From: Lachnospiraceae bacterium
Lineage (GTDB): Bacteria > Bacillota > Clostridia > Lachnospirales > Lachnospiraceae
Direction of reading: 5' to 3'
NCBI GenBank assembly: GCA_017621815.1
Contig: JAGASK010000052.1
Coordinates: 1-64,000, forward strand
Length of the DNA: 64,000 nt
The position numbers and the translations under genes were made by a program. Below are positions 8,839-16,418 of this stretch, one piece after another (the first letter of the stretch is position 1; each line of letters opens with the position of its first letter). The notes under the pieces were generated by a model. That model searched no databases, was not told where the DNA came from, and saw nothing but the letters and a program-made list of their open reading frames with translations.

Positions 8839-11655
8839 TTACCTGTATTTTTGAATAAATTTTGTCAGCATGACCGCACATTCTGCCCTTGTAGCCTGCC
8901 CTTTGGGATTCATATAATACTTTCCATTCCTGGTGCTTCCGCTGATAATTCCGGCGCCTACTGCCCACTGCATATTTTCGTAGGCCCAACGGCTCACCTG
9001 TGATGAATCCGCAAATTTACTGAAATCTGCACGGTCACCAGTATCATATCCCTGCACCTTGGCAAATTCCATTAACATTCTTGCCATTTGCTCACGGGTA
9101 ATATTATCATTGATTCCGTAACGGCCATTACCTAAACCTGCCACAATTCCGTTTTCATAAGCCCAGATAATAGCATTGCTGTACCACTTTCCTGCCGGAA
9201 CATCACTGAAAATACTCTTATAAGATACCGCCGGTTCACCTGCCAGACGGTAAATAACCGATGCAAACATGGCTCTTGTAAGAGGTTCATCAGGCCGGAA
9301 TTCATCAGTTTTAACCCCTGTCATAATTCCGTTTTCGTATACAAACTTAATATTCTCATACTTCCAGTTGCCGGCATTGACTGCTACATCAATGAAAGGC
9401 CAGGAACCTGAAGGTTTTTTCGTGGGGGTAGGGGTAGGAGTTGGTTCCGCCCCTTTTACCGTAATATTCAACTTCGCTGAAACCTCAGGATTGCTGACAG
9501 AAGTAAATGTAATAGTTGCACTTCCCCCGCCCACTGCCTTTAATGCAGAAGTTGCTGCATCATAGGTTATTACCTTTTGATTGCTGACTGCCGCACTCGT
9601 CTTGGAATTTACCGTAAAATTGGTGCTCGCTCCTCTTCCGACTCCGTTTATATACAAAACATCACCCACAGCCAGACTCTTACTGCTTCCGGCAGGCAGA
9701 ACCGTATATAAACTGCTTCCCACATATCCTGCTGCTGAATACTCCCTGATATTCACAGATGTAACCGGATAAATTTCCGTACTTTGGGACGGATTATATC
9801 CTGTAATCAGTTTAGGAAGATATGCACTGCTGATTGTAGCAGCAGCCTGATATCCGATAGTGACAAACTGCAGTTTATTATTTTCATCAATCATGGCAAT
9901 TACAGGCAGGGTAACACTGCTGCTGAATCCGCCTGCCCCGGCATATGCCCACATTGCATAATAAATATTCCTGGTAGAATCATCATACCCAAAGTCAATG
10001 TAACCTTCCGGGCAATAAGTATTTTCAAACTCCTCCACAGTCTCAGAAGACTTTCTTTCAAATTCCAGGGCATATACCTCCACCTGGCCATTCTTTACCC
10101 AGTCACTTTGGGATATACTCTTTAAAGTCTGCTGGGAATTCGGGCAGGTAGTTCTGAAAAAGACAAGAATTTTAGCCTTCCCGCTGCTTTGTGTGGATAA
10201 GGTTCCTCCATCAATACTGTCGAAGGTATAAACATATTGGCTGTTATCAATTTCAAGTGTTTCCTGATTTTGGACTGACCAGGAAACAGGTGCCATAGGA
10301 TATTCTTCATAAAAGCTGCCTGTCTTATAGGCATTATTTCTTAAATGGTCTGAAAAATCTTCATCTGACTTCAGGAAATAATCATAATAAATACCGCCTC
10401 TGGTGGAATCATCCCATGTAGTATCCACGTTATACCAGTAATCTCCCAATTTTACAATATTCCATGCATGAGGTTCCGCCTCTCCCTGGCTGCATCCGTA
10501 TCCGGTAATAAATCTTACAGGAATGCCTGCCTCCTTGCACATTCTGTAAAACAACGATGCATATCCCTGACACACCGCTTTTCCTTCCACAATCGCTGCA
10601 TAGGTACTATGACAGGTATCTGTACCGTCATCGGTATATTCAATACGCTCCACAACGAAATCATGAATTGCCAGTATCTTTTCATATTCGGTTTTTCCAT
10701 TCAGATTCAACGAAGCAAGGGCCTGCCGTACTGCAGACGTTACCTGGGCTTCCTGCTCGGCAGTATCCATATAAAGCATGGATATCACATAAAAATTCTG
10801 TTTGCCGTCGTACCTGCGATAATATCTATATCCTCCGTAATTAGCCAGAATATAGTCTCCTTCATCGCTTCCTGATGCGATTTTCTCATCCATGGCAGCG
10901 TTAATAAGCTCTCCTATACTATAATCCGAAGCATAAGCAGTGCTCATGCTGATCTCCGTATTTCTCACCTTCATCTGAGATTTGAGATAATTAACAACTT
11001 CTACATCAGAATTAAGGACAACAATATCTTCGGAAGCTGCAACCAGCTCATCTGTATCTTTCGCTCCAAGCCGGTTCTCAATGTCTTCCTCTGTATAAAT
11101 TCCCTCGTATGCCGGTCCTACGCCGCACTCAGTACCTGTCTCAGTTTCTCCTGAGCCGAGTAATTCATCGGTTTCTTCCGGTTCCTGTGTCTCAAAAGCC
11201 GCACTGGGTGACGGTGTTACAACAGGTGATACTGCTGCACCGGGTGACGGTATTTCGCCTGGAACCGCTTCCGGGGTCTGTGAAGGAACTGCTGTTGCCT
11301 CCGGCACCTTTGTGGGAGCTGCCGCTTCAGGAGTTGCGGATGGAACTACTGCCTCAGGCGTTTCCGATACTTCAGGTGACGCTGTCTCCTCAGGTGTTTC
11401 CGATGCTTCCGGTGAAACTGTTTCCTCAGGTGTTTCCGATGCTTCCGGCGAAACTGTTTTCTCAGGTGTTTCCGATGCTTCCGGCGAAACTGTTGTCTCC
11501 GGCACTTCCGATGCTTCCGGTGAAACTGTTTCTTCAGGTGTCTGCTCTGTTTCTGTGACTATTCCTGTCTGTTCCGGAATTTCTGCTGCCGCTGCCGGCA
11601 TCGCAGGCACCATCAAACTTATTGCAAGCAATATACTTAAAATTCGTTTTTTCAA
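8839..11655 (-). CDS. Secreted transglutaminase-like/thioredoxin-like/Ig-like/SLH protein
   Basis: About 938 residues. A signal peptide (KKRILSILLAISLMVPAMPA) is followed by an 11-residue Pro/Glu/Thr repeat linker. A transglutaminase-like core near residues 335-430 has the Cys-His-Asp triad (EGKAVCQGYASLFYRM, EPHAWNIV, NVDTTWDD; about C362, H396, D411). A thioredoxin-like domain with ILVFFRTTCPNSQQTL lies near 495-625, then a bacterial Ig-like (Big) domain near 635-735, a Thr-Pro linker and three SLH domains to the C-terminus. I prefer the TTG start at 11655: GGGAGG lies 8 bases before it, and the promoter at 11694-11723 would leave the ATG at 11676 almost leaderless. It may crosslink or cleave wall-associated proteins; the substrate is unknown. 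Confidence 0.88.
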   Translation of the reverse strand: MKKRILSILLAISLMVPAMPAAAAEIPEQTGIVTETEQTPEETVSPEASEVPETTVSPEASETPEKTVSPEASETPEETVSPEASETPEETASPEVSETPEAVVPSATPEAAAPTKVPEATAVPSQTPEAVPGEIPSPGAAVSPVVTPSPSAAFETQEPEETDELLGSGETETGTECGVGPAYEGIYTEEDIENRLGAKDTDELVAASEDIVVLNSDVEVVNYLKSQMKVRNTEISMSTAYASDYSIGELINAAMDEKIASGSDEGDYILANYGGYRYYRRYDGKQNFYVISMLYMDTAEQEAQVTSAVRQALASLNLNGKTEYEKILAIHDFVVERIEYTDDGTDTCHSTYAAIVEGKAVCQGYASLFYRMCKEAGIPVRFITGYGCSQGEAEPHAWNIVKLGDYWYNVDTTWDDSTRGGIYYDYFLKSDEDFSDHLRNNAYKTGSFYEEYPMAPVSWSVQNQETLEIDNSQYVYTFDSIDGGTLSTQSSGKAKILVFFRTTCPNSQQTLKSISQSDWVKNGQVEVYALEFERKSSETVEEFENTYCPEGYIDFGYDDSTRNIYYAMWAYAGAGGFSSSVTLPVIAMIDENNKLQFVTIGYQAAATISSAYLPKLITGYNPSQSTEIYPVTSVNIREYSAAGYVGSSLYTVLPAGSSKSLAVGDVLYINGVGRGASTNFTVNSKTSAAVSNQKVITYDAATSALKAVGGGSATITFTSVSNPEVSAKLNITVKGAEPTPTPTPTKKPSGSWPFIDVAVNAGNWKYENIKFVYENGIMTGVKTDEFRPDEPLTRAMFASVIYRLAGEPAVSYKSIFSDVPAGKWYSNAIIWAYENGIVAGLGNGRYGINDNITREQMARMLMEFAKVQGYDTGDRADFSKFADSSQVSRWAYENMQWAVGAGIISGSTRNGKYYMNPKGQATRAECAVMLTKFIQKYR
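11353..11538 (-). repeat. Five to six 33-bp coding repeats (11-residue TVSPEASETPE unit)
   Basis: Tandem in-frame units of the TVSPEASETPE type encode the acidic Pro-rich linker just after the signal peptide of the transglutaminase-like SLH protein. Units differ at single codons. Such repeats can change copy number by recombination or slippage without shifting the frame, altering linker length. Confidence 0.85.
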
Positions 11656-11693
11656 ACTCTCTGCCTCCCATTTCATAAGCTTTACACAAAAAT

Positions 11694-11723
11694 ATTATAA
11701 TTCCGGTTAAGATTTATTGTCAA
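11694..11723 (-). promoter_or_regulatory. SigA-type promoter for the transglutaminase-like SLH gene
   Basis: TTGACA (11718-11723) and TATAAT (11694-11699) are separated by 18 bases in the 54-base gap after the preceding SLH gene. Both boxes match consensus exactly, so this gene can be transcribed independently. The inferred start of transcription, near 11687, leaves about 32 bases before the TTG start codon. Confidence 0.8.
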
Positions 11724-11730
11724 TCTGTCA

Positions 11731-13947
11731 TTAATACTTTGACATAAATTGCTTCAGCATAACTGCGCACTCCGCTCTTGTAGCTGCTCCCTTCGGATTC
11801 AGATACGACTTTCCATCCTTTGTAGAACCGCTTATAATACCTGCTCCTACTGCCCACTTCACATCATTCAGCGCCCAACCGCTGACTGAAGACGCATCTG
11901 CGAACTTGTTAAGTTCTGCACTCTGACTGATATCATATCCATTTACCTGGGCATAAATATGAAGCATCCTTGCCATCTGCTCACGGGTAATATTATCATT
12001 GATTCCGTAATGCCCGTTGCCTAAACCTGCCACAATTCCTTTTTCATAAGCCCAGATAATTGCATCACTGTACCACTTACCTGCAGGTACATCACTGAAA
12101 ATATTCTTATATGTCACCTGGGGACTTCCTGACATTCTGTAAAGCACAGAAGCAAACATGGCACGGGTCAATGCACTGTCCGGTTCAAAAGTATCAGCTT
12201 TTGTTCCTGTCATAATACCGTTCTCATACACATATTTAATATTTTCATATTTCCAGTTGCCGGGATTTTCTGCCACATCTTTAAAGGGCCAGGTCTGCAC
12301 ATTATCAGACGGCTGTGGACAGGCCGACGCGGGCATATTATTATAAACCGGTATTTTAAATACAAAAGTATTGTCAAGAGAACCTGCCTGGGTATAAGCC
12401 CGCCTGATATTTCTTCCTTCCGAACAGGCCGCTTCAATGTTCTGCATATACTGATGCCAATATAATCCGTTAGCGCTTGCATCCACATCATATTTCTGCA
12501 GATAGAGAGTATCCTGGCCTTTTAAAATATAACTTTCCGATATCAGTTTTGCGCCTCCTGACAAGGATTTATACCGGGTGTCCCAACCTTCTTTTCTGGC
12601 TCTCTCCAAACCGCTGGTTATTACCAGATAATCTGTATTTCCTGATGCTCCAATATTAAAATAATTGTACAAATTCTCATATCCCGCAAAGGTTCCCGAT
12701 ATCAGCGCGGAAGTACCTTTCCCCTGCTCCTGATACACCCTGCATGCCAAATGAAAGGGGCTTACCTTCAGACTGCTTCCGATTTCATAAAAAGCCTGGG
12801 CATAGGTTTTGTCCATTCCCGGTATCTTGCCGCTCATAAAAGTGGAATTCAGTATATACTGCACTGCATCCTTTGTATGATAAGTTGCATTATAAGTCAG
12901 CAATTCAAACTGGAAAATATCCTGCTCATTCAGAAAATTTCTGGGATCCATATAGTATTTCAGAATACCTTCCGAAGCATAATACCATGTATTGCTGTAT
13001 TTCCCGTTTTTCCACGACTCAGGGCTGGTATAATGAACCAGATTTCCTTCTCCGATTTCATTCCTGATTACCGTATTCCAGTCCAGTCCCGTATCCATTC
13101 TGACAAAAGTCCAATTAGGATGTCTGCTCTTTAAAGCTGTTAATCCTGCCTTATAAGAATCAGGAAATGTATTAATATCGGCATTATTTGCCGCTCTTAA
13201 AATTTCATCTGTACTTTCGGGAAAATTTTCTTTTTCCCAGCTCAGCAAGTCCTCATCGGAAACAGCAAGATATACTCTTTCAATATACCCCTGATAATAA
13301 ACATCCCCCAGATAAAATCCTATCTGGCTGAAAACGCCGTCAGCAGTAAACTCCACCCCCAGAATCTGCACCGACTGTCCCGATTTCACACTGGCAATTA
13401 CATCACTGCTTAAGTTTGCTTCCTTTCTTACCTCATAACTATCAGTTAAATAAACAAGGGCAAGAATATCCTTTTCCTCTGCAATTCTCCGGAAATCTTC
13501 ACTTAATTCCTCATAAGCTGCCAAAAGCTCATCATCATTTTCCACTTCCTCCGATGGTTCCTGCTCCTGGACATCGTCACTTTCCACTTCCTCTAATGAT
13601 TCCTGCTCTTGAACATTATCACCTTCCATTTCTTCCAATGGCTCCTGCTCCTGAACATCATCACTTTCTTCCGACTCTTGCTGAGCATTATCATTGCCTT
13701 CCCCATTATCTACAGAAGGTACCGTCTCTTCATAATTGCTGCCGCCTGCATCCTCAAAAGGGCTCTCCAGGATACCTTCATTTTCTCCGGCATCTTCAAC
13801 AAAAGATTCCTGTATCTCATTTTCGTTCTGCAAAGTTACTCCACTGGCATATGCTGAAACTGACAAATTTGAAATAGTAAGTAAAATTGCTCCTGCCAGA
13901 ATCAAGCTCCGGCGGGTTTTCATCAAAATCCTGTGTTTTCTAATCAT
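11731..13947 (-). CDS. Secreted glucosaminidase-like SLH protein (peptidoglycan hydrolase)
   Basis: 738 residues. A signal peptide (RRSLILAGAILLTISNLSVS) is followed by a strongly acidic Glu/Gln repeat region (about 40-140), an SH3-like domain near 160-230, and an N-acetylglucosaminidase-like domain near 255-540. The latter has HPNWTFVRMDTGLDWNTVI, YYMDPRNFLNE and CRVYQEQGKGTSALISGT; E407 sits where GH73-type enzymes have their catalytic Glu. Three SLH domains follow (about 553-738). This architecture is known in clostridial wall hydrolases annotated as endo-beta-N-acetylglucosaminidases. It probably cleaves peptidoglycan glycan chains while bound to a pyruvylated polymer. GAGAGG precedes the ATG at 13947. 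Only 24 bases separate it from the protease gene upstream, so they are likely co-transcribed. Confidence 0.85.
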   Translation of the reverse strand: MIRKHRILMKTRRSLILAGAILLTISNLSVSAYASGVTLQNENEIQESFVEDAGENEGILESPFEDAGGSNYEETVPSVDNGEGNDNAQQESEESDDVQEQEPLEEMEGDNVQEQESLEEVESDDVQEQEPSEEVENDDELLAAYEELSEDFRRIAEEKDILALVYLTDSYEVRKEANLSSDVIASVKSGQSVQILGVEFTADGVFSQIGFYLGDVYYQGYIERVYLAVSDEDLLSWEKENFPESTDEILRAANNADINTFPDSYKAGLTALKSRHPNWTFVRMDTGLDWNTVIRNEIGEGNLVHYTSPESWKNGKYSNTWYYASEGILKYYMDPRNFLNEQDIFQFELLTYNATYHTKDAVQYILNSTFMSGKIPGMDKTYAQAFYEIGSSLKVSPFHLACRVYQEQGKGTSALISGTFAGYENLYNYFNIGASGNTDYLVITSGLERARKEGWDTRYKSLSGGAKLISESYILKGQDTLYLQKYDVDASANGLYWHQYMQNIEAACSEGRNIRRAYTQAGSLDNTFVFKIPVYNNMPASACPQPSDNVQTWPFKDVAENPGNWKYENIKYVYENGIMTGTKADTFEPDSALTRAMFASVLYRMSGSPQVTYKNIFSDVPAGKWYSDAIIWAYEKGIVAGLGNGHYGINDNITREQMARMLHIYAQVNGYDISQSAELNKFADASSVSGWALNDVKWAVGAGIISGSTKDGKSYLNPKGAATRAECAVMLKQFMSKY
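13537..13662 (-). repeat. Three 42-bp coding repeats (14-residue DDVQEQEPLEEMEG unit)
   Basis: Three in-frame units (DDVQEQEPLEEMEG, DNVQEQESLEEVES, DDVQEQEPSEEVEN) make the acidic linker of the glucosaminidase-like SLH protein, residues 96-137. Unit length and sequence differ from the linkers of the neighbouring SLH genes, so these tracts arose separately. Confidence 0.8.
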
Positions 13948-13971
13948 TCTTTTCCTCTCTCCGGTATTTTT

Positions 13972-16236
13972 TTATCCGATTTTCTGCAAAAATTGTGTTA
14001 GTAAAGATGCACACTCTGCTCTTGTAGCTTCTCCGCCCGGTTTCAAATAGTAAACTCCGTTTCTGGTTTCGCCCACCATAATTCCGGCACCTACCGCCCA
14101 GCGGATTTCTTCTAATGCCCAACTGCTGACTTCCGCCTTGTCTGCAAAGGAACTCAAATCCGCAGATGCGCCGGTATCTATCCCCTGTACATCGGCATAA
14201 AGCTTTATCATTCTGGCAATTTGCTCACGGGTAATATTCGCATTCGGCCTGAAATTTCCATCCGGAAATCCATAAACAATTCCTTTGCTGCTGGCCCATA
14301 TTACAGCATCACTGTACCATTTTCCGGGTGCAACATCTGAAAATCTATTCACAAAAGTAACGTCCGGGCTGCCTGCCATACGATACAATACCGATGCAAA
14401 CATTGCTCTTGTTAATGCCCCGTCCGGTTCAAAATAAAGTTCACCTTGGGAATTGATCATTCCGGACATAATATTATTTTCATAAACATATTTTACACTT
14501 TCATATTTCCAATTTCCTTTTATAACAGGTACATCATAAAAAGGCCATTTTGAAATATCTCCCGAAGGCACAGGCTGTCCGGAAGGAGTTGGTGAATTTA
14601 CAGGTGATGCAGTGGGATTCGGAACCGGAGTTGGAGTCGCCGACGGTGTCGGTAATACAGGAACCGGCGTTGGCATATCTTCTCCATATATATTGTCCGT
14701 AAATGCTTTCAGCCTGATATTTTTGTTCTGCACTTTTCCGAAATCTGACCAGACTCCGTCACTATAAGTATAGGACTGTTTTTCCCTGGCAGTTGCAACA
14801 GCTTCCATGCCGGTCGTTCCATATTGCCTGGATCCTTCCGCATACACAGATATCCCATATCCCGGCTTGCTTAAAGTAATAACGACTGCGAAAGTCTGTC
14901 CTTCTTCCAGAATTACTGTCTCATCCAGCGGAATCGTGTAATATCCGGCTGCCTGAGTGTAACCGGTTACAGGCTCATCTAACATAGCTGTACCGCTTTC
15001 CGGGTTATTCTCATCTGCTAAATTGCTGAAAATTTGAACACTGTATTCCAGATTTACAGTATATGGGGAAAAAGATATGGCTTTTATTTCTTCTCTTCCG
15101 TTTAAATTGCCGCAGGCCGTAAAAACATTTGATATCTTTATCTCTCCTGTTCCTATAGCGATAATATCATCTAATATAGTTCCGTCATACTGGTAATTGT
15201 TGTCATAATTATCCGCACTGTCCGCTTCTATGGCATATACATTTGTTCCGATACTTGCGTCCTGATAAGAGAGCCAAAAACAGCCGTTATTTCCCCAGCT
15301 TTCCCCCCAGCTGTTTTTAACAAGCCACGCTCCGTCAGAACCGGGATTTTCTTTAAAATTATCAGCAGAAAAATTATCATCCCAGCCAATGACTGTAACC
15401 GCATGATTGACACCCGAACCGCCAAACGGATAATAATACGCATAATTCCCGGCATTATAATAACTGCTGTAAAAAGGAGGAACATAAAAAGAAATTCCTA
15501 CAGAACCGTATTCCATAATGGCTCGTTTAATTGCATCCTTATCATTTTTATGATAAATATAATTATTTTTCAGATGAATAATATCCTGTTCATAAGCCGC
15601 CTCTATGTCTGCCGGCAGTCTTTCTTCTGCCTGTTCATAGGGCGCCGCTGATTCCGGAACTGCCCCCTGCCAGTTAGCCAGACGGCGGCAAGCCAGATTA
15701 ACGTTTCCTCCCAAATACAGAAATGACATATCATTGGGATAATAAACAGTTTGGTCTCCTTCGGTTCCTCCCAGTGCATCCGTCACCGGATAATATGTAT
15801 AATAAGCCAGATGCCTTTCCGATAAATCCGCTTCATCAAATCCTAAAAGATTATTTTTAATGGCATTGCTCTCCAACATACTGACTGCCGTAAAGGCCCA
15901 GCAGGTACCATGACTTCCCTGATTTTTAGCTACGGTAATAATCCCGCTGCTTTGGGAATTATAAGATGAGGGAATTACTCCAAACATCTGAGGAACATTG
16001 TCCTCCATGATGCTTTCAACAGGCTCTTCTTCCAGTAAATAAGGCAGCTGAATTCCTATATCTTTAAGGCTCTCCCCGCCCGATTCTGTCTCCTGAACAT
16101 CAGACTGTAACATATAATCCTCTGCCGGATATTCTTCTGTTGCAAATACCGTACCGCTCTGCCCGCTTAGCAATAAAAAAATAAGAAAAGCTGCAGATAT
16201 CTTTCTATTTCCATGCCATTTCTTTTTCTCCATCAT
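13972..16236 (-). CDS. Secreted C1 (papain-like) cysteine protease with lectin-like and SLH domains
   Basis: 754 residues. A signal peptide (FLIFLLLSGQSGTVFA) leads into a papain-fold protease: NQGSHGTCWAFTAVSMLES (oxyanion Q106, catalytic C112), GSGVNHAVTVIGWDDNF (H278) and DGAWLVKNSWGESWG (N308). Residues about 337-515 fit the lectin-like domain usually found after this protease type in clostridia. A Thr/Pro linker and three SLH domains (about 563-754) complete it. The catalytic residues are all present. It probably processes surface or environmental proteins while SLH-anchored. A consensus promoter lies about 45 bases upstream, and GGGAGG precedes the two adjacent ATG codons (16236 and 16233). 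Confidence 0.92.
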   Translation of the reverse strand: MMEKKKWHGNRKISAAFLIFLLLSGQSGTVFATEEYPAEDYMLQSDVQETESGGESLKDIGIQLPYLLEEEPVESIMEDNVPQMFGVIPSSYNSQSSGIITVAKNQGSHGTCWAFTAVSMLESNAIKNNLLGFDEADLSERHLAYYTYYPVTDALGGTEGDQTVYYPNDMSFLYLGGNVNLACRRLANWQGAVPESAAPYEQAEERLPADIEAAYEQDIIHLKNNYIYHKNDKDAIKRAIMEYGSVGISFYVPPFYSSYYNAGNYAYYYPFGGSGVNHAVTVIGWDDNFSADNFKENPGSDGAWLVKNSWGESWGNNGCFWLSYQDASIGTNVYAIEADSADNYDNNYQYDGTILDDIIAIGTGEIKISNVFTACGNLNGREEIKAISFSPYTVNLEYSVQIFSNLADENNPESGTAMLDEPVTGYTQAAGYYTIPLDETVILEEGQTFAVVITLSKPGYGISVYAEGSRQYGTTGMEAVATAREKQSYTYSDGVWSDFGKVQNKNIRLKAFTDNIYGEDMPTPVPVLPTPSATPTPVPNPTASPVNSPTPSGQPVPSGDISKWPFYDVPVIKGNWKYESVKYVYENNIMSGMINSQGELYFEPDGALTRAMFASVLYRMAGSPDVTFVNRFSDVAPGKWYSDAVIWASSKGIVYGFPDGNFRPNANITREQIARMIKLYADVQGIDTGASADLSSFADKAEVSSWALEEIRWAVGAGIMVGETRNGVYYLKPGGEATRAECASLLTQFLQKIG

Positions 16237-16280
16237 GCAGCCTCCCTTTACCTACGTTATGTAATAAAATATCCGAAAAT

Positions 16281-16309
16281 ATTATACCTTTACTAATCAT
16301 TTTTGACAA
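16281..16309 (-). promoter_or_regulatory. SigA-type promoter for the C1 protease/glucosaminidase pair
   Basis: TTGTCA (16304-16309) and TATAAT (16281-16286) with a 17-base spacer, directly after the terminator at 16324-16354. The -10 box is perfect and the -35 has one mismatch. It should drive the protease gene and, through the 24-base gap, the glucosaminidase-like gene. Confidence 0.82.
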
Positions 16310-16323
16310 TATACTGAGAAAAC

Positions 16324-16354
16324 AATAGAAAGCTCGCTTTGCGAACTTTCTATT
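16324..16354 (-). terminator. Intrinsic terminator after the beta-repeat SLH gene
   Basis: A 14-bp stem (16324-16337 with 16341-16354, one G-T wobble) with an AAA loop is followed on the minus strand by GTTTTCTC. It lies 65 bases after the stop codon. A further 9-bp inverted repeat (16365-16373 with 16407-16415) lies between the stop and this hairpin. It is the clearest terminator in the window and divides the SLH block. Confidence 0.85.
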
Positions 16355-16418
16355 ATCATGAATTAATGAAAGCATCTGTACAGCACAAAACTACTGCCAT
16401 ACAAACGCTTTCATTCTG

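Noticed and set aside
9424-9444. G-rich plus-strand stretch that might be a G-quadruplex
   Set aside because: It has only two runs of three or more G and simply encodes the Thr-Pro linker on the other strand.
11109-11710. Two overlapping plus-strand frames of 149 and 132 codons
   Set aside because: They mirror the Pro/Glu/Thr repeat linker of the SLH gene on the other strand and look like nothing known.
13416-13877. Plus-strand frame of 153 codons rich in His, Pro and Leu
   Set aside because: It is the complement of the acidic Glu/Gln linker of the glucosaminidase-like protein.
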